Positions 16,905 through 25,828 of a stretch of 57,525 nucleotides of DNA are shown here, piece by piece. Under the pieces are notes generated by a model. The model searched no databases. It saw only the letters and a list, made by a program, of their open reading frames with translations, and was not told the DNA's origin. The stretch is from NCBI GenBank assembly GCA_003165415.1, contig PLUC01000201.1, positions 1-57,525 on the forward strand, written 5' to 3'. Source of the stretch: Holophagaceae bacterium (lineage in GTDB: Bacteria > Acidobacteriota > Holophagae > Holophagales > Holophagaceae). A program made the translations under genes and the position numbers. Within the stretch, counting starts at the first letter, position 1; each line of letters begins with the position of its first letter.

Positions 16905-18944
16905 TCAGGCTTCGGCCAGCGCCTTCTTGCGGGCTTCCACCACCTTGTCGGCGTCCCGGCCTTCCAGTTCCTGCAGATGATGGAAGGCCCAGGTGAACGA
17001 GCCGATGCCCTGGGTCTGGGAGCGCAGCTCCACGATCAGACCCTGCATTTCGCTCTGGGGCACGTAGCCATCCACCACGTCCCAGCCCGGCCAGCCGGGC
17101 TTGGCGTCGTAGCCCAGGATCTGGCCGGCGCGGTGGCTGGTGATGATCTTCTGGGCCTTGCTGGTGTGCTCGGAGGGCACGGAGATGTGCACCTCCAGGA
17201 TCGGCTCCAGCAGCACCGGGCTGCACTGGGGCAGGCCCTCGGTGCAGGCCACCCGGGCGGCGGCCTTGAAGGCCATATCCGAGGAGTCCACGGTGTGGAA
17301 GGAACCGAAGTACAGGATCGCCTCCAGGTCCACCATCTGGAAGCCCAGCGGACCCTGCTTGCAGAACTCCATGAAGCCGTCTTCGACAGCGGGGATGTAG
17401 TTCTTGGGGATGACGCCGCCGACGATGGTGTCGGAGAACTTCAGGCCCGCGCCCCGCTCCCTGGGCTTGAACTCGATGTGGGTGTCGCCGAAGGCGCCGT
17501 GCCCGCCGCTCTGGTGCTTGTAGCGGCCGTGCTGCTTGATGGGCTTGCGGATGGTCTCCCGGTAGGGGATGGCGGGGGTGGAGAGGGCCACTTCCACGCC
17601 CCAGCGCTTCACCCGGTCCACGGCCACCTTCAGGTGGATCTCGCCCTGGCCCCAGAGCACCCGCTCCTGGGTCTCGGCGTTCTGGTCCAGCCGGTAGGAC
17701 TGGTCCTCGTCCAGCAGCTTGGCCAGGGCGCCGGAGAGCTTGACCTCGTCGCCCATCTTGGTGGTCTTGAGGGCCAGGGCGGTCATGGGCTGCATGGCCT
17801 CGGGCCAGGGCAGCTGGATCGGCTTGTTGCCGCTCGTGAGCACGTCGCCGGTCTTGATGGTGTCCATGCGGCCCAGGGCCACGATCTCGCCCAGGCCGGC
17901 CTTGGTGACCTTGTCCTGCTTGGCGCCGAAGGGGTGGGTGAGGGAGCTGGGACGGATGCCGTTGAGGGTCATGCCCTCGGTGAGTTCCCCGCGCCAGATG
18001 CGCACCAGGGATTGTTTGCCGATGTGCTGGGCGTTGACGGTCTTCCACACCTGGGCCAGGGGCTCGGTGCCGGCGGTGGGGATGCCCAGGCGCTCGGCGG
18101 TGTCCTTGGCCTCGGGGGCCTCGTGCCGGAGCTGCTTGAGCAGGCGGCGGACCCCCAGGTCCTTGTCCGCGGAACCCAGCAGCACGGGCACGATCTGGTC
18201 GGTGCGGAAGCCCTTGGTGAGGGTGGCGAAGACCTCGTCCCGGGAGGGCACCTGCTCCTCCAGCAGCTTCTCCATGAGGGCGTCGTCCAGGCTGCTGATG
18301 GCTTCAAGCATTTCCTGGCGGGCCGTCAGGGCCTCTTCCTTGATGGACTCGGGGATCTCGATCTGCTCGGAGGGATGGCCCGGATTGGCCTTGAACGCCC
18401 GCTCCAGGGACAGGTCCTCGTAGCCGGTGATGAAGCTGCCGGCGTGGATGGGGTACTCGCGCAGCACCAGGGGGCGCTGGGACATGCTCTGCAGGGCGGT
18501 GATGGTCTCGCGGATCTTGCCGGTCTCGGTGAGGTTGTCCACCTTGTTCAGGAAGATGGTGTGGGGGATGTTGTGGTCGTCCAGGAACTTGAGGATGGGC
18601 AGGGCCATCTGGGCCCGGCCCGGATCCGCTTCCACCACCAGCACTGCCGCGTCCGCGACCATCAGCGCGTTCATGGTTTCCTGGGCGAATTCCACGGACC
18701 CCGGGCAGTCGATGAAGGTCCAGGACTCGCCCAGGTAGGTGGCGCTGGCGACGGAAATCTCCACGCTCATCTGCCGCCCCCGGGCTTCGGGGGCCGCATC
18801 CCCCACGGTGTTGCCCTCCTTGATGGTTCCTTTGCGCGGAATGGCTTCGCTGGCGAAGAGCAGGCTTTCGAGGAGGGTGGTCTTGCCGGACATGTAGGGG
18901 CCGATGAGGGCCGCGACACGTGGTGCTGACTGGGACTTGGGCAC
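16905..18944 (-). CDS. Elongation factor G-like GTPase (EF-G paralogue)
   Basis: A 679-residue translational GTPase with all EF-G domains. G1 is GPYMSGKTT (15-23) and G4 is NKVD (133-136). G3 reads DCPGS (79-83) where canonical EF-G has DTPGH; the histidine that activates water for GTP hydrolysis is replaced by Ser 83. Switch I is also atypical (RGRQMSVE). It therefore belongs to the EF-G-like group and not to canonical FusA; roles described for such paralogues vary. No ribosomal protein genes are nearby. The GTG start at 18944 follows AAGGAG by 7 bases. Confidence 0.9.
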   Translation of the reverse strand: MPKSQSAPRVAALIGPYMSGKTTLLESLLFASEAIPRKGTIKEGNTVGDAAPEARGRQMSVEISVASATYLGESWTFIDCPGSVEFAQETMNALMVADAAVLVVEADPGRAQMALPILKFLDDHNIPHTIFLNKVDNLTETGKIRETITALQSMSQRPLVLREYPIHAGSFITGYEDLSLERAFKANPGHPSEQIEIPESIKEEALTARQEMLEAISSLDDALMEKLLEEQVPSRDEVFATLTKGFRTDQIVPVLLGSADKDLGVRRLLKQLRHEAPEAKDTAERLGIPTAGTEPLAQVWKTVNAQHIGKQSLVRIWRGELTEGMTLNGIRPSSLTHPFGAKQDKVTKAGLGEIVALGRMDTIKTGDVLTSGNKPIQLPWPEAMQPMTALALKTTKMGDEVKLSGALAKLLDEDQSYRLDQNAETQERVLWGQGEIHLKVAVDRVKRWGVEVALSTPAIPYRETIRKPIKQHGRYKHQSGGHGAFGDTHIEFKPRERGAGLKFSDTIVGGVIPKNYIPAVEDGFMEFCKQGPLGFQMVDLEAILYFGSFHTVDSSDMAFKAAARVACTEGLPQCSPVLLEPILEVHISVPSEHTSKAQKIITSHRAGQILGYDAKPGWPGWDVVDGYVPQSEMQGLIVELRSQTQGIGSFTWAFHHLQELEGRDADKVVEARKKALAEA

Positions 18945-19050
18945 GGTATGTCTCCTTGGGTGGCTGTCAATTGGTTACGTCATCTTTCCGTCACGGGACC
19001 AGAAAGGCAACCAAAACCTGCGTCTCCCCGGGAGGCTGGGCGGTTGTCCG

Positions 19051-19728
19051 CTATTCTGACCGGGAGAAGGAGTCGTGGATCTCGGGCTCCCGCAGCTTCT
19101 CCTTGAACCAATCATCGAGTGCGGTGACCGAATCGAACAGGACGCTGGCGCCCGCGTCCTTCAGTTCACTGGCCTGCCCATAGCCATAGGTGACCCCCAG
19201 CGGGATCAAACCGTTGGCCCGGGCCACGGCCATGTCCTCCGCCCGGTCGCCGACGATGAATCCACCGGGTTTGAGGATGCCCTGCTCGCGCAACTGGGCC
19301 ACCACCTCGTCCTTGGTGCGCCAGGGAGCCTTCAGGCCACTGCCGAACACCTCGTCGAAGGCCAGGAGCACGTCGAACTGGTGCAGCACCTGCCGGGCGT
19401 AGCGCACCGGCTTGACCGTGACCACGTAGAGCTGGTGGCCCTGGTGCTTGAGCCGGGCGAGCATGAGCAGGATCCCGTCATAGATCCGGTGCAGGACGAT
19501 GCCGTCCTCGGCGAAGTGGGCCCAGTAGCGTTCCTGGACCGCCTCCAGGCGCTTGGGATCGGCCAGGCCGGCGAACAGCTCCGCCGGCCCGAAGCCCACG
19601 TGGGCCGCCACCTGCTCCAGGGAAGGGCAGGGCAGGCCGAACTCCTCGCAGGTGAGGCGGGCGCTGTGGTGCATGGCCTGGAGCGGGTCCACCAGGGTGC
19701 CGTCGAGGTCGAAACAGATCAGGGCCAT
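19051..19728 (-). CDS. HAD family hydrolase, phosphoglycolate phosphatase-like
   Basis: A 225-residue haloacid dehalogenase superfamily phosphatase. Motif I is FDLDGTLVD at residues 5-13 with nucleophile Asp 6, motif II is VVTVKP, the motif III lysine lies in the APWRTKDEVV region, and motif IV is VGDRAEDMAVA. A helical cap domain follows motif I, as in Gph/PGPase. It lies 21 bp after ppa on the same strand and is probably co-transcribed. Phosphoglycolate is the commonest annotation for this type, but the substrate is not fixed by sequence. Confidence 0.87.
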   Translation of the reverse strand: MALICFDLDGTLVDPLQAMHHSARLTCEEFGLPCPSLEQVAAHVGFGPAELFAGLADPKRLEAVQERYWAHFAEDGIVLHRIYDGILLMLARLKHQGHQLYVVTVKPVRYARQVLHQFDVLLAFDEVFGSGLKAPWRTKDEVVAQLREQGILKPGGFIVGDRAEDMAVARANGLIPLGVTYGYGQASELKDAGASVLFDSVTALDDWFKEKLREPEIHDSFSRSE

Positions 19729-19749
19729 GGAGTCTCCTAGTACCTGGGG

Positions 19750-20265
19750 TTAATGCCGGTGAGCCTGGATGCACTGCTGGATGAACTGCAGGGCCGCCTC
19801 CTTGCCTTCCCACCCGTCGCTGCGCACATCCTTGGATTCCAGGTTCTTGTAGGTGAGGAAGAAATGTTCGAGCTCCCGCAGCAGGTGCGGCGGCAAATCG
19901 GCCAAGGTATTGACGTGCATGTAGTTGGGGTCGGAGGCGGCGACGCTGAGGATCTTGTCGTCCTGGCCCTTGTCGTCGGCCATGCGCAGGATGCCGATGG
20001 GCCGGGCCTCGATGACCACGCCCGGGTAGGTGGCGCCCACGATCAGCACCAGGATGTCGCAGGGGTCACCGTCCGGGGCCAGGGTGTGGGGGATGAAGCC
20101 GTACTCGGCCGGGTAGTGGATGGGGGAGTAGAGCACCCGGTCCACCTTCACCAGGCTGGTGACGTGGTCGATCTCGTACTTGATCCTGGAGCCGTAGGGG
20201 ATCTCCACCACCGCGTTGACGATCTCCGGCGACTGCTTGCCAGGCCCAATCATGTGCAGGGACAT
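19750..20265 (-). CDS. ppa: Inorganic pyrophosphatase (family I)
   Basis: A 171-residue soluble pyrophosphatase that hydrolyses diphosphate released by biosynthetic reactions. The family I active-site residues are recognisable in EIPYGSRIKYEID, HYPAEYGFIPHT and the metal-binding signature DGDPCDILVL, with a later MADDKGQDDKI segment. Length matches bacterial enzymes. It is transcribed divergently from the iclR regulator across a 194-bp gap and is followed by the HAD phosphatase gene. Confidence 0.96.
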   Translation of the reverse strand: MSLHMIGPGKQSPEIVNAVVEIPYGSRIKYEIDHVTSLVKVDRVLYSPIHYPAEYGFIPHTLAPDGDPCDILVLIVGATYPGVVIEARPIGILRMADDKGQDDKILSVAASDPNYMHVNTLADLPPHLLRELEHFFLTYKNLESKDVRSDGWEGKEAALQFIQQCIQAHRH

Positions 20266-20440
20266 CGACCCTCCAGTTTGCCATCATGTTCTCATAGCGG
20301 GGGTGGGTGGGCCATGGGAAAGAACCCCATGCCCGCCGTGGCGGACCTATGAAAAATCCAAGCTTTCCTTGGCCTGTCCCAGTTTCGGCGGACCCGCCGC
20401 CGGCGTGAATCCTTGACGCAGGCGGCCGGACTCAACAAAA

Positions 20441-20456
20441 TGGACCTGGGGGTCGA
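20441..20456. promoter_or_regulatory. Candidate IclR (KdgR-like) operator before iclR
   Basis: TGGACC-TGGG-GGTCGA matches, with one mismatch and a spacer one base longer, the inverted repeat found before kduI. It ends 3 bp before the iclR start codon, covering the ribosome site, which suggests autorepression. Confidence 0.45.
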
Positions 20457-20459
20457 ATT

Positions 20460-21248
20460 ATGCTCAAGAAGCGTGTGCCCAAGACGGCCGCCGTGCCCCT
20501 TGTGAGCGCGGCGAACAGGGCCCTCGCCGTACTGGAGCAGCTCTCCCGGCATCGCGCCATCGGCCTGGAGGAGCTCTCCCGGACCATGAAGATGGCCAAG
20601 CCCACCGTCTACCGCTTCCTGCTGACCCTGCAGGAGCTGGGCTATGCCCGCCGGGTGGACGGCGACAGCTGGGCCATGACCCTCAAGCTCTTCAACGTGG
20701 GATCCCGGGCCCTGGACCACCTGGACCTGCATTCCGCGGCCCGGCCGGTGGCGGAGGAACTGGCCGAGGACCTGGGCGAGACCGTGCACATGGGCGTCCT
20801 GGAGGGGGATTCCGCCGTCTACGTCATGAAGATCGAGTCCCGCTACACCATACGCATGTTCTCCCGGGTGGGGCGGCGGATTCCGCTCTACTGCACCGCC
20901 ATCGGCAAGGTCCTCCTGGCCTTCTCCAAGGACGAGGATCGGGAATCCGCTCTGAAGGGCGTCCGGCTCCTGGCCTTCACCAAGAAGACCCTCACCACCC
21001 GGAACGCCCTCCACGCGGAGCTGTCGCGGATCCGCGAGCAGGGGTTCGGCCTGGACGACGAGGAGCACGAGCAGGGCATCCACTGCATCGGGGCGCCCAT
21101 CTTCGACCACACCGGCTGCATCGTCGCCACCATCTCCGCCTCCTGGCCGGGCTTCCGCTACCCGCGGGAGGAGGAGAGCGGCCAGATCGAGAAGGTCAAG
21201 GCGGCGGCCCAGCGCATTTCGACGTTCCTGGGGTACATGCAGGACTAA
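20460..21248 (+). CDS. kdgR: IclR family regulator, KdgR-like
   Basis: A 262-residue transcription factor with an N-terminal winged helix-turn-helix (about 15-75; IGLEELSRTMKMAKPTVYRFLLTLQELGYA) and an IclR effector domain (about 90-260) containing YCTAIGKVLLA and GIHCIGAPIFDHTG. KdgR proteins of this family repress uronate catabolic genes and release DNA on binding KDG. It stands at the head of the uronate island and diverges from ppa. A candidate operator overlaps its own translation start. A close paralogue lacking the DNA-binding half lies 8 kb downstream. Role as island repressor is inferred from family and context. Confidence 0.88.
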   Translation: MLKKRVPKTAAVPLVSAANRALAVLEQLSRHRAIGLEELSRTMKMAKPTVYRFLLTLQELGYARRVDGDSWAMTLKLFNVGSRALDHLDLHSAARPVAEELAEDLGETVHMGVLEGDSAVYVMKIESRYTIRMFSRVGRRIPLYCTAIGKVLLAFSKDEDRESALKGVRLLAFTKKTLTTRNALHAELSRIREQGFGLDDEEHEQGIHCIGAPIFDHTGCIVATISASWPGFRYPREEESGQIEKVKAAAQRISTFLGYMQD

Positions 21249-21354
21249 GCCGTTGTATAGCAATAACCTTGTCCATTGGTGCGTGTCCCCGGCATAAGCT
21301 GTCGTAACAAAATGACCTGAAAAGCGCAGGTAATTTCGTAACGACACCTAAAAA

Positions 21355-21369
21355 TGGACCCCCGGTCCA
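21355..21369. promoter_or_regulatory. Perfect inverted repeat, candidate IclR operator before kduI
   Basis: TGGACCCCCGGTCCA is a perfect 6-3-6 inverted repeat flanked by A-runs on both sides, 129 bp before the kduI start and 9 bp before the candidate -35 box. It is the best copy of the motif family in this window. Confidence 0.6.
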
Positions 21370-21377
21370 AAAAACTC

Positions 21378-21404
21378 TGGACATCGGTCTTTCACTGGTA
21401 GAAT
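21378..21404 (+). promoter_or_regulatory. Candidate sigma-70 promoter of kduI-kduD
   Basis: TGGACA (21378-21383) and TAGAAT (21399-21404) resemble -35 and -10 boxes with a short 15-bp spacer. The operator-like repeat ends just upstream, a position from which a bound repressor could block polymerase. Confidence 0.35.
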
Positions 21405-21497
21405 GATCCTACCTTGCGCAAGCCCCAGCCCCCCCGTCCCGGATCTCCGGGTTCCAGGCCCACGCCTCGGGGCGAATCGTCATCCCCGGGAGGTTCA

Positions 21498-22334
21498 ATG
21501 CAAATGGAAACCCGCTACGCCCATCATCCTGAGGATGTGAAGGGCTACGACTCGGCCGCCCTGCGCCGGCATTTCCTGGTGGAGCGGGTCTTCGTCACCG
21601 GCGAGCTGAACCTGGTCTACAGCCACGTGGACCGGGTGGTGTTCGGCGGGGCGGTGCCCACGGCCCGGACCCTGGAACTGGAAGGCGGGAAGGCGTTCGG
21701 GACCCCGAATTTCCTGGACCGCCGGGAACTGGGGGTGATCAACCTGGGCGGCAACGGCAGGGTCCTGGTGGACGGAGAGGCCCATCCCCTGGCCCATCGC
21801 GACGGCCTCTACGTGGGCATGGGCAAACGGAGCGTCCGCCTGGAGAGCGAGGACCCGGCCCATCCGGCCAAGTTCTACCTCATGAGCTGCCCGGCCCACG
21901 CCGCCCACCCCACGGTGACCATCCCCCGGGCCGCCGCCAATCCCCGGAAGCTGGGGTCGCCCGAATCCTGCAACGTGCGCACCATCTACCAGTACGTCCA
22001 CCCGGCCGTGTGCGCGAGCTGCCAGCTGGTCATGGGCTGGACCGTGCTGGAGCCCGGCAGCGTGTGGAACACCTATCCGCCGCACACCCACGAGCGCCGC
22101 ATGGAGGTCTACCTCTACTTCGACATGGCCGAAGCCACCCGGGTGTTCCATTTCCACGGACAGCCCCTGGAAACCCGGCACCTGGTGCTGGCCAACGAGC
22201 AGGCCGTGATCTCCCCTTCCTGGTCCATCCATTCGGGGGTGGGATCCGGCCCGTACTCCTTCATCTGGGGCATGGCCGGCGAGAACCAGACCTTCGATGA
22301 CATGGACGTCCTCGGCCCCGACGACATCCGGTAG
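21498..22334 (+). CDS. kduI: 5-dehydro-4-deoxy-D-glucuronate isomerase KduI
   Basis: KduI isomerises 5-keto-4-deoxyuronate (DKI) to 2,5-diketo-3-deoxygluconate (DKII), a step in breakdown of unsaturated uronates from pectin, alginate-like or glycosaminoglycan polymers. The 278-residue cupin has the same length as the E. coli enzyme and the zinc ligands His 196, His 198, Glu 203 and His 245 at the same numbering. ATG 21498 is chosen over an upstream frame extension because of length and the GGGAGG site 5 bases before it. kduD follows after 12 bp. Confidence 0.96.
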   Translation: MQMETRYAHHPEDVKGYDSAALRRHFLVERVFVTGELNLVYSHVDRVVFGGAVPTARTLELEGGKAFGTPNFLDRRELGVINLGGNGRVLVDGEAHPLAHRDGLYVGMGKRSVRLESEDPAHPAKFYLMSCPAHAAHPTVTIPRAAANPRKLGSPESCNVRTIYQYVHPAVCASCQLVMGWTVLEPGSVWNTYPPHTHERRMEVYLYFDMAEATRVFHFHGQPLETRHLVLANEQAVISPSWSIHSGVGSGPYSFIWGMAGENQTFDDMDVLGPDDIR

Positions 22335-22346
22335 AAAGGCACCCCC

Positions 22347-23117
22347 ATGAGCGGCATCCTCGAGGCATTCAGGCTGGACGGCAAGGTGGCCGTCGTCACC
22401 GGCGCGGAGCGGGGGCTCGGCCGCGGCATGGCCGTGGCCCTGGCCCAGGCCGGCGCGCACATCGTCGGCGTGACCTACGTGGCCAGCGCGCCGGAGACCG
22501 AGGCGGCCGTCCAGGCAGCCGGCCGGAAATACGTGCACGTGATGGCGGACCTGTCCAGCATCGAACCGGTCCAGCGGATCGTCGACACCGCCGTGGCCCA
22601 GTTCGGCCGCATCGACATCCTGCTGAACAACGCCGGCACCATCATGCGCAATGACACCATCGACTTCACCGAGCAGCAGTGGGACGCGGTCATGAACGTC
22701 AACCTCAAGACCGCCTTCTTCCTCTGCCAGGCCGTGGCCCGGCGGTTCATGGAGCAGGGTTCCGGCGGCAAGATCATCAACATCGCTTCCATGCTTTCGT
22801 TCCAGGGCGGGATCCGGGTGCCCTCCTACACCGCCTCCAAGAGCGGCATCAGGGGCCTCACCATGCTCATGGCCAACGAGTGGGCCAGCCGGGGCATCTG
22901 CGTCAACGCCATCGCCCCGGGCTACATGGCCACGGACAACACCGCACAGCTGAGGGCCGATGCCCAGCGCAGCGCGGACATCCTGGCCCGCATCCCGGCG
23001 GCGCGCTGGGGCACGCCGGAGGATCTCCAGGGAGCCGTGGTGTTCCTGGCCTCCAGCGCTTCTGACTACGTGAACGGAACCACCCTGGCCGTGGACGGCG
23101 GCTGGCTCGCCCGATGA
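22347..23117 (+). CDS. kduD: 2-dehydro-3-deoxy-D-gluconate 5-dehydrogenase KduD
   Basis: A 256-residue short-chain dehydrogenase that reduces DKII to KDG with NAD(P)H. The cofactor motif TGAERGLG is at 18-25, the NNAG motif at 94-97, and the catalytic Ser 148, Tyr 161 and Lys 165 are in place. Sequence such as AGTIMRNDTIDFTEQQWDAV is characteristic of KduD rather than of generic SDRs. Directly follows kduI, the preceding pathway step. Confidence 0.93.
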   Translation: MSGILEAFRLDGKVAVVTGAERGLGRGMAVALAQAGAHIVGVTYVASAPETEAAVQAAGRKYVHVMADLSSIEPVQRIVDTAVAQFGRIDILLNNAGTIMRNDTIDFTEQQWDAVMNVNLKTAFFLCQAVARRFMEQGSGGKIINIASMLSFQGGIRVPSYTASKSGIRGLTMLMANEWASRGICVNAIAPGYMATDNTAQLRADAQRSADILARIPAARWGTPEDLQGAVVFLASSASDYVNGTTLAVDGGWLAR

Positions 23118-23158
23118 AGGAAAGGTCTTTTCTCAACCCAACAAAGGAGGGTACGAAC

Positions 23159-23644
23159 ATGGTCAAGATCCTCGCTGTTTTTACCCGGCGCTTCGCGCTG
23201 ATGGTGTTCGCCGCCGTGGCGGTGATCGGGGCGGGCATGGCAGCCCCCGCCTTCGCCCAGGCTGCCCAGTCCGGAGAGGACGCCGCCGTGGCCAAGGCCG
23301 TCGAATCCCTGCGCGTGGCCATGGTGGCCGGGGATGAAAAGGCCCTGAACGCCATGGTGGAAGAGCATCTGACCTACGGCCATTCCCACGGGATGCTGCA
23401 GAACAAGGCCGAGTTCGTCAAGTTCCTGGTCGGTCCGAAAGCCCCCGGCAAGTTCAACTGGATCAAGCTCTCCAACCAGACGGTGGATGTGGTCGGCAAC
23501 ACCGCGCTGGTCCGCCACGTGTTCGACGCTGAGAACGTGCTGCCGGACGGCACCCTCACCAACGCCCACATCCTGGTCCTGCACGTGTGGAAGATGGAGC
23601 CGGACGGCTGGAAGCTGCTGGCCCGGCAGGCCTGCCCGCTCTAA
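23159..23644 (+). CDS. Exported NTF2-like (DUF4440-type) protein
   Basis: A 161-residue protein with an N-terminal signal peptide (hydrophobic core LMVFAAVAVIGAGMAAP, likely cleavage after AFA near residue 35) and a mature domain of the SnoaL/NTF2-like type: SLRVAMVAGDEKALNAMVEEHLTYGHSHG, then a sheet with VDVVGNTALVRHVF and a final WKLLARQA. The ATG at 23159 follows AAGGAGG. It lies 41 bp after kduD on the same strand, so probably in the same transcript, and ends flush against uxuB. Proteins of this fold can be enzymes or binding proteins; a role in periplasmic uronate handling is a guess. Confidence 0.8.
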   Translation: MVKILAVFTRRFALMVFAAVAVIGAGMAAPAFAQAAQSGEDAAVAKAVESLRVAMVAGDEKALNAMVEEHLTYGHSHGMLQNKAEFVKFLVGPKAPGKFNWIKLSNQTVDVVGNTALVRHVFDAENVLPDGTLTNAHILVLHVWKMEPDGWKLLARQACPL

Positions 23645-24499
23645 CTAGACCCCTGAATAGGCCGAGAAGCCGCCGTCGATGGGGACCACCACCCCGTTGA
23701 CGAAGCCGGAGGCCGGTTCGCTGGCCAGCCAGAGCAGGGTGCCGACCAGTTCCCCGGCTTCGCCGAAGCGGCCCATGGGCGTGTGCTCCAGGATCTTGCG
23801 CGACCGGGCGGTGAACTCGCCGGTGGCCTGGTCCATGAGCAGCGCGCGGTTCTGGCTGGTGATGAAGAAGCCGGGGGCCAGGGCATTGACCCGGATGCCG
23901 GCCTTGGCGAAGTGCACCGCCAGCCACTGGGTGAAGTTGCTCACCGCCGCCTTGGCGCCGCTGTAGGCGGGGATCTTGGTCAAGGGACGGAAGGCGTTCA
24001 TGGAAGAGATGTTGATGATGGAGCAACCCGCGCGCCCGACCATCTGCCGGGCGAACACCTGGGAGGGGATGAGGGTGCCCAGGAAGTTCAGGTTGAAGAC
24101 CCGCTGGATGTTCTGGGGATCCAGGTCGAAGAAGGTGGTGAGGGACGGCTCATCCAGGTCGGCGGCGTCCAGCCATTCCTTGCTGGTGGTGCCCCCGGGG
24201 TGGTTGCCGCCGGCGCCGTTGAGCAGCAGATCGCAGGGCCCGAACTCGGCCCGGATGAGTTCGGCGGCGGACTCCAGGGAGGGGCGTTCCAGCACGTTGG
24301 CGGTGAACCCCCGGGCGCTCAGTCCGTCGGCCCGCAGGGCCGCGGCCACCGCCTCGGCGGCATCCAGGTCGAGGTCCAGGACGGCCACCTTGGCGCCGCA
24401 TTCGGCCAGGGCCTGGGCCATGCGGGAACACAGCACGCCGCCGCCGCCGGTCACCACGGCGACTTTTCCGGCCAGATCGATCCTGAAGGGCACGGTCAT
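23645..24499 (-). CDS. uxuB: D-mannonate oxidoreductase, SDR type (fructuronate reductase)
   Basis: A 284-residue short-chain dehydrogenase with TGGGGVL as cofactor loop, [12 protein letters not shown], and Tyr-x3-Lys in AYSGAKAAV. It resembles the YjmF/UxuB group of SDR enzymes that reduce D-fructuronate to D-mannonate, unrelated to the long-chain UxuB of E. coli. The ATG at 24499 has AGGAG upstream and overlaps the uxuA stop (ATGA), so mannonate dehydratase and its supplying reductase are translationally coupled. Context makes the substrate assignment likely. Confidence 0.86.
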   Translation of the reverse strand: MTVPFRIDLAGKVAVVTGGGGVLCSRMAQALAECGAKVAVLDLDLDAAEAVAAALRADGLSARGFTANVLERPSLESAAELIRAEFGPCDLLLNGAGGNHPGGTTSKEWLDAADLDEPSLTTFFDLDPQNIQRVFNLNFLGTLIPSQVFARQMVGRAGCSIINISSMNAFRPLTKIPAYSGAKAAVSNFTQWLAVHFAKAGIRVNALAPGFFITSQNRALLMDQATGEFTARSRKILEHTPMGRFGEAGELVGTLLWLASEPASGFVNGVVVPIDGGFSAYSGV

Positions 24500-25557
24500 G
24501 GGAACAACTCCTGTGAGCGGTTGGCGGTGGAAATCCCTTCCCACAGCCCGTTCAGATAGACGGCGCCCAGGGCCCGGTCATAGAGGCCGTAGCCGGGCTT
24601 GCCGGTCTCGCCCCAGATCATGCGGCCGTGGTCCGGGCGCATGTAACCTTCGAAATTCGCCTCGTGGTAGGCGGCCATGATGGCGCCCATGTCCAGGGAA
24701 CCGTCCTGGGACCGGTGCCCAGTCTCGAAGAAGTCGCCATTGGCGCTGACCTTGACGTTGCGCATGTGGGCGAAATGGATGCGCCCCCGGCCGGCGAACT
24801 CGCGCACCAGGGCGACGCTGTCGTTGCCGCGGTCGGCGCCCAGGGATCCGGAACATAGGGTCAGGCCGTTGGCCGGGGCGTCGATGATGCCCAGCAGGCG
24901 GTTCAGGTCCTCGCGGTTCTTGACGATGCGCGGCAGGCCGAAGATGGGGCGGGGCGGGTCGTCCGGGTGCATGGCCATGCGGATGCCGGCTGCCTGGGCG
25001 GCCGGGATCACCCCCTTGAGGAAGTACTCCAGGTTGCCCCACAGGGTTTCCTCGTCGATCCCGGCATATTCGGCGAGCAGGGCCCGCAAGGCTTCGGGAG
25101 GGTAGCTGGCGTCCCAGCCGGGCAGGCGGATGCCGGCGGCGGGATCGATCCGGTCCACCGCCGCCTGGTCGAACCCCAGCGTGGTGGACCCGTCCGGCAG
25201 GCGCAGGTCCAGGGTGGTCCGGGTCCAGTCGAACACCGGCATGAAGTTGTAGCAGACCACCTTCAGCCCGCAGGCCGCCAGGTTGCCCAGGGTCTCGGCG
25301 TAATGGGCGATCAGCCGGTCCCGGGTGGGCTTGCCCAGCTTGATGTCCTCGTGCACCGGCACGCTTTCGATCACCTCGAAGGCGAGCCCGTGGGCGGTGA
25401 TCCGGGCCTTGAGCGCCTGGATCTGCTCCAACGGCCAGACTTCGCCCACAGGGACCGCGTAGACGGCCGAAACGATGCCGTGCAGGCCGGGTATCTGGCG
25501 GATATAGTCGAGCCGCACCGGATCGGCGTCGCCATACCAGCGGAAAGTCATCTTCAT
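24496..25557 (-). CDS. uxuA: Mannonate dehydratase UxuA
   Basis: UxuA dehydrates D-mannonate to KDG in glucuronate catabolism. The 353-residue product shows family hallmarks: [12 protein letters not shown] at the start, [15 protein letters not shown], the metal-site region [17 protein letters not shown] and HFAHMRNVK, and [11 protein letters not shown] near the end. The ATG at 25557 follows GGAGG by 9 bases; the frame is open a little further but has no better start. First gene of the uxuA-uxuB pair, divergent from the TRAP transporter. Confidence 0.95.
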   Translation of the reverse strand: MKMTFRWYGDADPVRLDYIRQIPGLHGIVSAVYAVPVGEVWPLEQIQALKARITAHGLAFEVIESVPVHEDIKLGKPTRDRLIAHYAETLGNLAACGLKVVCYNFMPVFDWTRTTLDLRLPDGSTTLGFDQAAVDRIDPAAGIRLPGWDASYPPEALRALLAEYAGIDEETLWGNLEYFLKGVIPAAQAAGIRMAMHPDDPPRPIFGLPRIVKNREDLNRLLGIIDAPANGLTLCSGSLGADRGNDSVALVREFAGRGRIHFAHMRNVKVSANGDFFETGHRSQDGSLDMGAIMAAYHEANFEGYMRPDHGRMIWGETGKPGYGLYDRALGAVYLNGLWEGISTANRSQELFP

Positions 25558-25612
25558 GGCCGAGGGCCTCCAGGCGACTAGGTTAACCACAACATGGGGG
25601 AAACGGAATTAG

Positions 25613-25618
25613 GGTCCA
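25613..25618 (-). promoter_or_regulatory. Operator half-site before uxuA
   Basis: On the minus strand TGGACC lies 56 bp before the uxuA start, matching one arm of the kduI inverted repeat and its preceding context; the second arm is poor (3 of 6). Confidence 0.25.
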
Positions 25619-25688
25619 TAACAATTCTTTCCGCCAGGAAGTCACAGAACAAAGGGTTCGCTCCGGTTTGGCCGCCTGGAAATAAAAA

Positions 25689-25703
25689 TGAAATCATATT
25701 CCA
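25689..25703. promoter_or_regulatory. Candidate IclR/KdgR operator between uxuA and dctP
   Basis: TGAAATCATATTCCA is a 6-3-6 imperfect inverted repeat (five of six pairs) flanked by A-runs like the kduI site. It resembles the TGAAAC-type arms of enterobacterial KdgR boxes. It lies in the 271-bp divergent region and could serve both directions. Confidence 0.4.
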
Positions 25704-25828
25704 AAAAAAACTTGAGGCTCTGGATTCGATGTTGTAGATTCTTACCATCCACTTTAGATCCTTCCCTTCCGATCCACCCCATCCATGCGTCTCCAGGCCC
25801 AGGCCAGAGACTCTTTCCGGAGGTTGCC

